A stretch of 64,000 nt of DNA from assembly GCF_025766255.1 (NCBI RefSeq), contig NW_026516678.1, positions 372,001 through 436,000 on the forward strand. The letters are read 5' to 3'. The stretch's first letter is position 1. Every line of letters starts with the position of its first letter. The DNA comes from Zychaea mexicana. Its lineage: Eukaryota > Mucoromycota > Mucoromycetes > Mucorales > Lichtheimiaceae. This document shows, in pieces, positions 34,570 to 46,102 of this stretch. A program made the position numbers and the translations under genes. The notes under the pieces are model-generated. The model saw nothing but the letters and a program-made list of their open reading frames with translations, was not told the DNA's origin and did no database searches.

Positions 34570-36604
34570 ATGCTGGTGACCGAGACATTTCACGGTTTTA
34601 TTGAGACGACCCAAGATGTACTGCTTATTTTCGAAGGGTGTCGTCGTGGACTGCTGCCGAGGATATGCCGTCGTCTTCAGGAGAAAGAACGGAAAATGAT
34701 CCAATCCGGGTCAGTGTTTGTTTTTGATGAGCGTGAATCAGGTAAAGAAAAACATCGTATGGAGATGGTTTGGGCTTTGTTATCGGGTGATTAATAGCAG
34801 TGTTGAAATAGGCATTAAACGATGGACCGATGGCCGAGTATGGAGTCCGTCTCGTATCCTCGGTAACTTTTTGATCTATCGAGAACTGGATAAGCGGGCT
34901 CCGGGCGAGAAGCGATATTCAGCCTCCACAGCAACATCTGCTGCTGCAGCAGGCGATATGCGGCAGCGCAGCTATAGTGCAGACCTTGGTGTGGCAGGAG
35001 CCTCGTCCCCCGACGCCGCGGGAGGTAGTGGTGGCGGCGGAAGTATGGATCGCAGCCGTGAGCGTCAGCTGGTGGGCAGCTTATCCGACTCTTACAAGTT
35101 CCGCAGAGACGGCCTGATCAAAAAGACCATGTCTATCGTCGTCAACGGCGTGGCTCAGCATCTGATATCCTATTACCATCCCAACGACGTCTTGCAAGGT
35201 AACCTGCGCAGTCCCACGTCTGTGCCCGAGCTAGCAAGCCTTGAAATCTCGCCCGAGCTTCTTGTCAAGCAGAATTTCCGTATCCCTCCTATGGTCGAGC
35301 CTGCATATGATCGTCCAGGCAATGAATCCTCTTCTAGTCCGCTTACACCACCTGACTCATTGACTGGATCTTATGGAGGTATGTATTTCTTCTCTCTTTC
35401 TCTCCATGTGTTGTGTATGTGTTCTCTACATGATGATGTATCGTATGCGTGCGTGCGTGCGTACGTGTTGTGATTATCGCCAATGGAACTAATGCATATG
35501 CATTCTGGTTTTTCTTTTGCAGACCGCCGCATGCATCAGACACTTCGCAGCATGTCCGTGGGCTCGCTACGAGTACCAGATAACATCACCCATCCGCATC
35601 TTGTGTACCAAACACCGTATCACCGCCTGGAAAATGGCGACCAAAAATTCGCTGCTCCCGGTGCAACACCGCAGTCATCGTTGCCCGCGATTTACAATAC
35701 CGGCTACGCCATACCTTCGCCAACAAGTCTGTCATCCTCTCCAAGCACCCCAATGCTCTCGCCCGTCAGACAATCCTATCACCAGCAACAACATCATCAG
35801 CGCCATTATTCCACCTCTTCTGCATCCTACCCTAGAAGCTACAACTCGAATGATCTAGTGTCACTATCATCACAACAACACCATCATCCGTCCCAATCCC
35901 CACAACAACATACGCAGGATTTGCAACATCTCTCCCATCATCAACAGCAGCAACACACACCTTCACTTCCTGACATAGGATTTTTTACCAACCATAACAA
36001 TGCTACTGGTGCTGGTGTGGGTGGCGAGACAAATAGCAGCAGTATCAAGCAAGAATCTCAGGAGGCGAGAGGAGGCGAGCAGACCACGCGTTATGCATCA
36101 AACGCCAACCTTGGTCAGCTACTGAACCCGGTGCATCCTTTGCACAATGTTTCCGAGACAACAGGCACCAACTCGACGACGACAACAACAACAACGACGA
36201 CGCAGGCCCAGCAGCTGTACAATCCAATGACGGCATCTGGCCAGGGTTACTCGTATGATAATGCTGCAGCCACTGCGGGTCAGGAAGACACAACAGTAAA
36301 TAATAATACGAGCCAAAGCAGTAGCAGTGGTAGCCCGATTGACAATCACCACCACCACCACCACAATCATCATCATCACCAGCACCAGCAAGGCGGTGGA
36401 GGCTCGATTGGTATCGATGGCTACATGTATTATCATGATCGTCAGCATTCACTTACCAATAGCCAGCATTTACCCGATCAAGATGCCGCGTCTCTGTATC
36501 CCAAGAGTCTGTTGAACCCATTCTTTGCACATCTTTCTCTCCATGACGGTGAAGCAACGGATGCGGACTTGACTGGAGCTGGCACTGGATTGATGTTGAA
36601 GTGA
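34570..36604 (+). CDS. WOPR-domain (Gti1/Pac2 family) transcriptional regulator
   Basis: Three exons: 34570-34741, 34812-35378 and 35523-36604, giving 606 aa. The WOPR domain opens with TETFHGFIETTQDVLLIFEG, CRRGLLPRICRRL and SGSVFVFDERESGIKRWTDG, followed by VWSPSRILGNFLIYRELDK (about residues 1-85). The second WOPR box is near 150-190 (YKFRRDGLIKKTMSIVVNG, HLISYYHPND). The family (Wor1, Ryp1, Gti1, Pac2) controls morphology, development and gluconate uptake by binding DNA. The remaining 400 residues are low complexity: runs of Gln, His, Thr and Asn, including an HHHHHHNHHHHH region near residue 530. The start is fixed by the family motif, which begins within five residues. TATATAAA lies 30 bp upstream. 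Confidence 0.92.
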
Positions 36605-36632
36605 AAAGAAAAGTCAACACACCTCTTTGTTA

Positions 36633-36675
<43 letters not shown>

Positions 36676-37385
36676 TATGTTTTATATTTATATATACTCC
36701 CCTTTCTATGATTTTTTTCTTGTTCCACACACTAACTTCTTCGCCATATATACAAACCGACCTATATAGCTCCTATTCAAAATAACCTGTACTACATAAC
36801 GGTAAAAGAATAACCTCCTCCTCCTCCTCCTCCTCCCACTACTACTACTACTACTACATCCCTCCAAATCTCTCCTCTCCTTTTGTCCTATATCATTTCC
36901 TTCTTTCCCTTTTGGTCCATTTTCTGCTTTTTCGTTGTTTTTTCTTTCTTTTCCTGTTTAATTGATTGCTTTGTTCTGCTTTTTTTGTAAAGAAAAAAGA
37001 TAAATTTTTGTATTGTTTTCTTTTTATTGCTTATAAAAATATAGAAGCGACTCGTAGTACATACTGCGACCCCACTATCCCTAACTCATCGCTCTTCATA
37101 ACCGCAGCAGTAGCTGGATGTAATCATGATGATATGGACAAATGCGGCAGTATGTATCCACTACTACCTTGTCGTGCATGAAGGATATGCCATGTCCGAA
37201 CTATTACTGTTCAAGTTGGAGCAAGATGATGAGAGGAGTGTTTGCTTTCATTTCCTTGGGGAGTTTCAATGTTGCGATGCTTTCTCTCTCTCTCTCTCAC
37301 TGTCAGGGACAGGAGGCAACATCCTCAAGAACAAAAAAAAGAGAGAGCTTAGTTCTTTTTTTCCTTTATACCACATGTTTTTAAC
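36605..37385. other. Intergenic between WOPR and MFS genes, rich in simple repeats
   Basis: 781 bp with (TC)n, (CTC)n near 36813 and (ACT)n near 36837, then AT-rich sequence. Open frames here are short; none is supported. Confidence 0.55.
36634..36671. repeat. (TC)19 microsatellite just after the WOPR stop
   Basis: Uninterrupted CT dinucleotides over about 38 bases, starting 30 bp after the stop codon, so probably within the 3' untranslated region. Confidence 0.9.
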
Positions 37386-39352
37386 ATGGCTGAACCTACC
37401 ACACCTTTATTTCTAGGCCTTAAACTCCTCCACATATTCAGTATTGGCTGTGTAGGGTCAGCCCAATTCTATCTACCTACGTTTTATAGTACTGTATTAA
37501 ACCTAGGCGCCGATAAGATCGGTTTCGTAGCATCTATCGGTAAAGTAACCTTCTGATTTTTGGTTTCTCAACATCCCTCCTTTTTATATCCGCTTATACG
37601 ATACATATCCTCTATCACAGCCCTTTTGACCTTTTTCTCTCTCTTGTTCTCTCTCTGCAGCTCCATTTGTGTCATGTTTAGCATTTCCATTTTGGATGGC
37701 ATGGGCTGACAAGACCCAGCAATATAAAAAGATCATGGCAATCAACATGCTCATTGGCTTGGTAGTAAGTTTTTCTTTTTTTTTCTCTTTCCTACCCCGC
37801 CATTCCACAGATAGATATGTCGAGCAGAAAAAAAAAACCTCCATCCAGTGATATTTAAAACACACAAATGCCAATCTCGTAGTTTATCTTGTCTATAAGT
37901 CTGGTGCCATCCATTACTACAAGCAACAGCAACGAGTGGACCATCACAACACTCGTGAGTATCGGTTGTCTGGGCTACGCGTTCTTTGGCTACCCCATCA
38001 TTGGCACCTGTGTAGACTGTGCAACACTGCGGGTGCTCGGCGACCGGAAGCAGCAGCTTTATGGAAAAATGAAGATGGGCTGCCCCGTTGGATTCGGTCT
38101 CTCCGTCTTCTTGACCGGCATAAGCATTGATCTCTGGGGCCCTTATGCGCTCTTTGGCATATTTGCAACATGTGTTTTATCGTTTGTCTGCACTTGTCTG
38201 CTTACTGATCTCGAACCCTATCCATGGCCTCAGCAGAGACGACCCATCAATAACAGCAACCGCACTACTACTGCTGCTGCTGGACAACATCACCATCATG
38301 ATGACGTTATCGTTTACGGTGATGATGATGATGATGGTGGTGAAGTTGACGGTGACAACGATAATGTCGATGATGATGATGATGATAAATTGAAGAGCCC
38401 CTCATCCATTTGGGACCTGGCAACACAACCACAGGCCGTGCGATTCTTTATCGTCATGACACTCCTGGGGATCGTGATGGGGAACGTTACCGCATTTCTA
38501 TTCTTGTTCATTGAAAAAGATTTACACGGTAGTCCCGCGCTTGTAGGGCTTCTAGGTCCGCTGGCCAGTTGCACCGAAGTAGTCTGCTTCTTTTTTGCCA
38601 AGGATGTAAGGCTCCTTCCTACCCTTCTCTTTCGTTAGCTCTCTCTCTTTGATTCAAAGAGATATTGGTACAGCTAGTACAAACAGCAACTGAATAGGAT
38701 CGGACTAAAGAGAGTCGTGTATATAGATTTTCAGATGGCTCGGTCCACGAAGGATGTTGATTGTTGCGCATAGCGTTCTTGTCTGTCGATGCCTGATCTA
38801 TATGATTGCTACCACGATTTCAAGCGGCGCTTACTTGGCTGCCGCGAGCCAGCCGCTGCATGGTACTTTTATTACTATACAGGAGCAAAAAGGGAACATG
38901 CTCAACCCCCAACCCCCACCCCCGCCCACACACCAAAGGAAAAAACCCCCCTCTTCTCCTGTATTCTACTACTAACAAGCGTTTATACAGGTATCTGCTT
39001 CTCATTACTGTGGAGTGCGGGCGTGGTGGAAGCCGATAACATAGCCCCTCCGGCCCTGAAGGCACGGTCGCAAGGACTGCTGGGCACGGTATATCTTGGT
39101 TTAGGCGCCGGTGTTGGATCGCTCGTGTGTGGCTACGTCTACGAGCATTCGGGAGCCGTCAGCATGTGGTTGCTGACTATGATCCTCACTCTCGTGAGTC
39201 TATTTACGTATACTGCTCCCGTGGTCGACAAGTGTATCCAGTCGCTGTGTGCTGTGATCGCCCGTCGGCGACATGCTGATTATACCGTGATCGCGTCGAG
39301 TGAACACCATCACCACCATAACCATGATCCTATGAAGGATGATAATGAATAA
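37386..39352 (+). CDS. Major facilitator superfamily transporter, MFSD6-like (MFS_1-like)
   Basis: Five exons: 37386-37539, 37661-37764, 37883-38605, 38727-38862 and 38991-39352, giving 492 aa. The protein is polytopic: GLKLLHIFSIGCVGSAQFYLP, APFVSCLAFPFWMAWADKT, GYPIIGTCVDCATLRVLGDR, YGKMKMGCPVGFGLSVFLTG, IVMGNVTAFLFLFIEKDLHG, SAGVVEADNIAPPALKARSQ and GLLGTVYLGLGAGVGSLVCG fit the MFS_1-like group. A long hydrophilic loop (about residues 197-259) rich in Asp, His and Asn separates the two halves. The exon 4 acceptor is TATAG/ATTTTC; the later CAG would cause a stop. The His-rich C-terminus is cytosolic. Substrate unknown. Confidence 0.85.
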
Positions 39353-39514
39353 ATTTGTACTCTCTCTTTCCATATATGTTATTTCGCGTCATTTGTTTCT
39401 TTCCGTTATGGCTGGATGTTCATCGTATACAAGAGAGGAGCGGAGGGAGTGTGTGTGTGTGTGTGTAAGTAAATTAAGCACGGGTCAGGTGACAAAAGTG
39501 ACGTCCCCTCCCCT

Positions 39515-39549
<35 letters not shown>

Positions 39550-39680
39550 GTGTGTACTGTCTCCGTCAGCTTTCGCACTCCTGTTTTACTTGGTTTTCTC
39601 GCACCTTCGGTCCGGCTAGTTCTTTTTTCTTCTACCGCTTCTTTTACTTTTCATCCCGTACGCACGCTTACACCTAAAAC
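39353..39680. promoter_or_regulatory. Promoter of the 14-3-3 gene: CRE-like site and (TC)n tract
   Basis: 328 bp between the MFS stop and the 14-3-3 start. TGACGTC at 39499-39505 resembles a CRE/ATF site; a (TC)n tract follows at 39519-39545. Pyrimidine tracts before the start are common in strongly expressed fungal genes. Function inferred only. Confidence 0.4.
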
Positions 39681-41330
39681 ATGTCCACCGTAAGTAATTA
39701 TTTTCTTCCATCTATTGCCATCCTTCCAACTTTTCGTGTCTACTGGTTCCTCCTTTTGTTTGTAATCTGTTCGTTCGTCCAATTCTCACCCGTTATGCTT
39801 CTATACACTTTTAGGAACGCGAAGATAAGGTAAAAAAAGACAAACGTTGTTCCTTCTTTTCTGTCACTTTGGGCTTTTTGTGGGAGAGAAAAGCATAGAA
39901 CTATAGGAGATGAGGGATGGGATATAATCTTGGCACAGATGAAAGATTGTGCAAATCCGTTCAGAACTTTTTCCATTGAACTTTTTGTTTTTAAATGTTT
40001 CTATCTGATATAGGTCTACATGGCCAAGATTGCCGAACAGGCTGAACGATACGATGGTAGAGTACCTCTTTTTCTTTCCCTAACCTTTTTTTTTTCTCTT
40101 GGGTCGCCATCCCCCCCCCTTATTTTGCTTTGTTTATGGCACGACTATATTCTATATTAACTTTTTCAACATATACACTGTTCAATAGAAATGGTTTCCT
40201 ATATGAAGGAAGTGGCCAAGGTAAGAAGCTCTTTTTCCATGCTTTTCATTATGAGTGACAACCTGCTTCTATATCTTTATATAACGACCACTGATATGAT
40301 GATGTTACCTAGATGGGCGTCGATTTGTCTGTCGAAGAGCGTAACCTCTTGTCTGTCGCGTACAAGAACGTGATTGGTGCACGCCGTGCGTCGTGGCGAA
40401 TCGTGTCTTCTATTGAGCAAAAGGAAGAAAGCAAGGGCCACGAGGCTCAGGTAACCAAGATCAAGGAATACCGCAAGAAGGTCGAAAACGAGTTGTACGA
40501 TGTTTGTAACGACATCTTGGACCTTCTCACCGACTCCTTGATCCCCTCGGCCTCTGAGGGTGAGGCCAAGGTCTTTTACTACAAGATGTAAGTTTTTTTA
40601 GTGTGGGACACACACACACACACACACACATATTCAGAGCACACATTACAATACATACACAACGTATATAGAGTTTTGTGTAGTGTGTGTGTGTGTGTGT
40701 GTGTATGAGAAAGAGTTTTTTCCGTCCTTCCTTCCTTGTTGTTTGGCCCAGCCTCCCTTTTGTGTGACACTCACCACCGATAATAAAAAAATCTTCTACT
40801 AAATATAGGAAGGGCGATTACCACCGTTACGTCGCGGAATATGCCACGGGCGATGAACGCAAAGATGCTGCAACCGCTGCTCACGAAGCCTACAAGACTG
40901 CCACTGACGTTGCCCAGGTCGATCTTGCCACCACCCACCCCATCCGCTTGGGCTTGGCTCTCAACTTCTCGGTCTTCTACTACGAGATCTTGAACTCGCC
41001 CGACCGTGCCTGCCATTTGGCCAAGCAAGCCTTCGACGATGCCATTGCAGAGCTCGATACACTCAGTGAAGAGTCTTACAAGGATTCCACTTTGATCATG
41101 CAGTTGCTGAGAGACAACTTGACGCTCTGGACTTCAGATCTGCAAGAAGGTTAGGAATGCGACGACACATGGGCATCGATAAAGAGCGTTGGAATGGGAA
41201 TGGAGAAAAAGAGGCTTTGGACGGGTTGTACATGCATACTTTTACTGACTTTTTTTTTTTCCAACTCGTATGATTAGACACTGACAAGGCTGACAAGGCT
41301 CCCAAGAACGAAGAGGAAACGCAAGAGTAG
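39681..41330 (+). CDS. 14-3-3 protein
   Basis: Seven exons: 39681-39689 (9 nt), 39815-39829 (15 nt), 40014-40056, 40189-40220, 40313-40587, 40809-41149 and 41278-41330, giving 255 aa. Conserved parts are the [20 protein letters not shown] helix, [94 protein letters not shown] and [15 protein letters not shown]. The Lys, Arg-Arg and Tyr residues that bind phosphoserine are kept. 14-3-3 dimers bind phosphorylated clients in signalling and cell-cycle control. The tail is short and acidic. Two micro-exons at the start are deduced from phase and the conserved EREDKVYMAK reading. Confidence 0.95.
40608..40704. repeat. (CA)n and (TG)n tracts facing each other inside a 14-3-3 intron
   Basis: Within intron 5 (40588-40808), (CA)n at about 40608-40630 and (GT)n at about 40683-40704 are complementary and 52 bp apart, so the pre-mRNA could form a long stem. 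Seen directly; any splicing effect is inference. Confidence 0.8.
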
Positions 41331-41675
41331 ATTACCCGGTCCATTTCTTCCCTCTCTCTCTTTCTCTATCCCTTTCTTTATCTTCCTCTCACACTTTTTC
41401 TCATGTTTCCCATTTCTTGAACGCACCCACAAACATTATATATCCGAACCAATTTTCTTTCTAAACCCTTTGCTGATAAGAAAAGAATAAATCGCCCCCT
41501 TTTCCCAGTTTTAAAATGAACCTGTTTTGAACTGAGTAACGATTGGATGTCGAGGGAGGAATAGAAAAAAGAGGAGGAACGAAGAAGGGACGGCTAACGA
41601 ATGAACAAATGATGGGATGAACAAGGGAGAAGAGGGACAGATTACAACACCTCGAGAAAGAGCTTGTTTCTTTTC
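41331..41675. other. Convergent 3' region between 14-3-3 and C8orf76-like genes
   Basis: 345 bp, CT-rich then GA-rich, with AATAAA-like signal near 41486. No gene. Confidence 0.55.
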
Positions 41676-42781
41676 TCAGAGTTCTCTTACGTGCCTTGAT
41701 TCATTTTCTTCTAGCTGTTCTGCACCCTCTTGATACATGACACACGTGCGATATATGAAATCAATGTCATCTGCATCAAACATATCCAAGCCCACTGACG
41801 CCAGTTGCTCGGGGTGGGACGCTGGTGGTGATACAGACTGCATCCATGTGAAAAAAGTGTCCGCGTTGCCTTGGTTTTCGGTGATCTGTTTGGCGAGTGT
41901 CTGCAGCTGCTCCAGTTCGCGTTCATACCGCCTTCGTACATGGTCAATAGATAGCGCCCACTGACTTGCTGTCATGATTCTGATAGATCGTTGAATCGCT
42001 GCATGGGCTATATGGTTTCGCATCGCAGACACAGCATGACTATTGACCTGTGGTAAGGGAGGAGTGTACATGATGGTCGCTGAGAGATGCCAAGCATGGT
42101 AATCTAAGCGTCGTAGCTTGTGGTACCGGACCACAGCAGACAGGGCGTCACCGGGCCGACCACAAAGTGGATAGACCCGTGCCTGAACTAACAAATTGCC
42201 CATTTCTTGTGTGGTCTGTGTGCAGTTTACAAATATATGAATTAAGCTTTTCTCTTCTTCTCAACCCCACTGTTCCCCAAACCCTAAACCCAAATCAATT
42301 AATTTACCTGAGGCCGATCGAGCAGCTTTTCTGCCACATCCAACTTATTGCATCGCACTGCACAGTGTATAGCAATTTCAGTCATTTCTCGAGTATTGCT
42401 CACTTTGGACCGTCCAGCATCCGTTAATTCGATATATCTGAGTGCACCTTTCAAAGCTTGCGCATAGCGTTTACGGAAATAATCATGTTCAATTGCACTT
42501 TTCAACTGATTCGGTCCGTGTCTTTCGAGCATTAAACTATCATAATCGTCAAAAGAATGAAACCACTATAATTTTTTTTTGGGGTAAAAAAAAAGAGAAG
42601 GGTCCTTTTAGATCGAGTTGTATACATTAAAAGATCCCGATCTTTTGAGGTGAAAAAAAATTCTTACACCGTCGTTCTCTTCTTTGGCCGTATAGGGTGC
42701 TTGCTCGGGAATGATGCGTTCAGCTTTGGTTACAAATACATCGTCGTCAAATGCAAACGAAAATGGAGCATCGTCAGCCAT
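41676..42781 (-). CDS. C8orf76-like conserved protein (TPR-like helical repeats), function unknown
   Basis: Three exons on the minus strand, 42781-42668, 42565-42308 and 42215-41676, give 303 aa, all joining in phase 0. The N-terminus is acidic/aromatic (ADDAPFSFAFDDDVFV), followed by NDGWFHSFDDYDSLML and then helical repeat-like sequence: AIEHDYFRKRYAQALKGALR, EIAIHCAVRCNKLDVAEKLL, LCGRPGDALSAVVRYHKLRR, DYHAWHLSATIMY. The order (WF motif, then KxDxxxRxxxYxxALxxY, then TPR-like helices) resembles the animal C8orf76 family, recalled from memory. The C-terminal part is a charged helix. No function is known. Confidence 0.75.
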
Positions 42782-45700
42782 TTTGGGGAGTTTCTTTATA
42801 CTGTGTTTGACAACCAAAATTAGAAGAATCCAAGTGCTGCGGTCCAAATTCTTTGAACCGAGCGGCGTTCAACTAGCTACTACTATAAGCCATATTAACA
42901 AAATCATCGCGTGCATCCTTTCTATGTAGAGCTTTTCTTTCCTTTCCTCAAGACACAGTCCAATACTATAATTTTGAATGAGCATTAGAAACCGAAAGTA
43001 TCTGGAGAAGGCTGTGTTCCCAAGCGTACGTGGCCGTTGAGTCTTAGGGCGTACTGTATCGCGGCGTTAATAGCGCTTCCATTTAGAAACTAGCAGCAGT
43101 GTTGTCTCTCCTTCAAAGTAGCACGTAGTGACGAGGCAAAATAAGCGCAATGTACACACATATATATACTTGTTGCTCAACCAGTCAGTAACCTCAATAG
43201 TCAACGACTGGAAAGCGTAATCACTTCTTCATAGTAGGTTATTAAATTTCATCAACTCTCAAACATGTATATCTTGGTGAGTCCAATACACTATAAACTT
43301 TTAATGTTTTCAGCAGACAATGGAAAAAGCAGCGCGGTAGCAGTAATGATGATGTCCGCATTCCCGTCACTTTCCACACAAGTCAAATGCCTATTTTATT
43401 TTATCTGTATCCGGCTTTACCTTTTTTAAATGTGTCAAGTCCGTCCATACAGTTGTCTGCATGGAGTTTGTTTCGCAGCCATTGATTAGCTGTTCCTGCC
43501 CATTCCCATCTTTTTTGACAAATCCTACGTTGTTCTTCCCTTTCTCACAAAATCTCAGCTTCATTTCAGCTATCGCTGTGTAATTTTTGAAGCATGTCAT
43601 CGCAAGAGCGAATGGTGCAGTATGTGTGTGTAAGGAGTTGGAAGTGGAAGACAAGCGGGGAGAGGGAAATGACTTTGGCGAAGTCCCCATCGATATGACA
43701 GTTTCAACAAGCGATGCCGCCAACGTCGTGTTCGCAACCTTCCTCTTGTAGGACTACACTGCGCTGCCCTTGCTTTCTTTTAGCTAACCTTTCTTTCTCT
43801 CTTGGCGACGTCAACATTATCCGGAGTAGTTGCTAATATATCGACATTTTCACTGTAAGAGTATTACCGATCAAGGAGGTGTTCTTTTACTGAGCACTAT
43901 AACTTGACTCCCAAAAAAGCAGTACGGTATAATAAAATACTGGTGAATATCTTACGTGTTACATAGAAGCACAGCAGCCGTGTTCAAGCATGATGATGTT
44001 GATCCTTTATGATATCAAATATCCCAAAAAACTCAAATGCTGCCAACGTAACGCGTCGCATGATTTGCCTCGTAATCTCCGCCTTATATCACTCACTGCG
44101 ACCAAATAGTGATAGATCAAGGTATGCCATAGTTTCTAAACATTTACTAACGTACTTTTAAAAAGCTTATCAGAAACCACCTTATCAAAGACATAAACCT
44201 AGCTTTTCTAATTTGTCGAAGCAAACAAACAGCTTACAGTCAATAATTTCGAAACGAAATCAAAATACTTTGACGAGCACGTCTGTTAATGCTGTCGCTA
44301 AACGACTGTAGCTGCATTTGGTACATTCATATATGCGCTACAGAAGCTCTTATTATACAACGCATGAAGTATACCCGCATACAAAGTGCTACTATAGCAG
44401 CGATGATCTACAAAATTATTTGGGAAATGTCAAAACCAGGTAATACCAAATTTATTCAAGTGGATCAACTTCATCAACAAGTGTAATATGAATCCTTTCT
44501 AATGGAGGTCTCTCCTGTTAGAAGCACCGCGTTATAAACACTCGTCATCATCATTAGTTCTGTAATAACCAGGCGACACATCACGCTCATCAAAAACAAC
44601 AATCACCAAAATGAAAAGTAGAAACTAGGTATATTTCTGTTGTTTTAACAGCAAAAGTTGGAAGAAAAAGTGCATCAACTGGCAACCTTTCATTTTCGAA
44701 TCCTCATGCAGGCCTCAAGAGTAATTTTAAAAATGCACAACAGTACTGCGAAACGCGCATGCAGAAAAAGAATCAGTGTCGTCATCTTCAGCAAAAGCGT
44801 TAGCGATAAAGCGACAGTACTAGATGAGAAGAAGAAACCTTTTGCACTTCTATACGTGATACGATAAAGTTTGAGTCGAGGGCACATTGCTTAGATATTA
44901 CAGACTATGTTATTGTGGACCCATAATGACGGACCAGAGATGTTATTTGTTTGCGACATATGGTGCAAATTGAATAAATGCTTCGATGACATCCAAGCTT
45001 AAATACGAAGGTATGTTATAAGTTAGAATGGCTTAGGTTATCTCTTTTAATGTTCTGTAGAGACAATGTCTCAATTTCGACGACGATGAATGTTAACCAT
45101 GGCCTTACCATCGCTCTTTTAGCGATAATTGATCCTAGACAGTCGCCTTAGCGTCCTAATCTAATCTTATTACATAATGAATGTGAATACGGTTGTGCGG
45201 AAGGCGGCAAGGATAACACGTTTAAATTGGGCAGGAAAACGGACAGTTTTACTGTCCTGAAGTGCTGAAGAGCAAGATGATGCATGCTTAGAAGTTCGAA
45301 TACGACAACAACCGCGCGTCACCCAAATCATACATGTATGGGGTTTTCATACAATTCCGTCATAATATCAAAGTTCAGGCGACACGTCGGTCGTCTCTCA
45401 AGATCCCTGTATCGAACAATAAGAGGTTCAGCAATCTTGTCCAGAACATGCACTATCGCAAGTTGTCTCAGCTGCTGTTGTCGAATTTAATACAGTAATC
45501 ATGTCACGCTTCCAACGGACAGTGATGCTCAGAGCGAGAAAGTTGTAAAAGAGGGCGAGATACATTCATACCATTTGGAAGCACAGAAATCTTCTCGACG
45601 ATCTTGCTCAAAACACAAGTTTAAAGCCTTTAAAACCAAAAGTCACTGAAAACTACCTAAGAAGCATCGCTGAACCAAGCGTATCTACTTTTGTTGAATA

Positions 45701-45820
45701 CAAGAAGTAGCATTTCGTGATTGACAACTAACAGGTGATCAACCTGCCGTATCAAACTGTTGCTCAAACATAAAAAAACACATTGTTAATGTCAAATTGT
45801 TATATTTTGCGTTAAGATTG

Positions 45821-46102
45821 TTATATGTGGGCCTCTAAAAAGAAGCCATTGAAGTTAGACTGGCAAGATCTATCGTCATACATAACGCAGGCTCGTTGTC
45901 CAGTAGCGCGGACAATGAATCCCCACCAACCATCACCACAGCCTTCCATGCACAGAACAACTGTTCCGCCCTTCAATGCTCCGCTTTTGTAACTCGCTTC
46001 AGGTAGCACAAGCGGTCGGTATTTGCTCCTATAGGTTCGACAAAATCGTTTTTGTCTTTCGGCAGCTTCAGCATCATCGTAAAACGACAACAACAGTATC
46101 AT
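45821..46102 (-). CDS. Hypothetical 93-residue open frame with a Tudor/PWWP-like pattern
   Basis: Contains GALKGGTVVLCMEGCGDGWW, then GFIVRATGQRACVMYDD. The spacing GxxVL...WW...V...V.YDD recalls small beta-barrel (Tudor/PWWP-like) modules. It is short, isolated, and may be an exon of a lost gene, a transposon part, or chance. Confidence 0.2.
   Translation of the reverse strand: MILLLSFYDDAEAAERQKRFCRTYRSKYRPLVLPEASYKSGALKGGTVVLCMEGCGDGWWGFIVRATGQRACVMYDDRSCQSNFNGFFLEAHI

Noticed and set aside
35343..36452. Minus-strand frames of 66-135 codons across the WOPR gene
   Set aside because: They are shadows of the low-complexity repeats of the plus-strand coding exons.
43391..43723. 110-codon minus-strand frame
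   Set aside because: Isolated, with no recognised motif or neighbouring exon; kept only as part of the gene-poor region.
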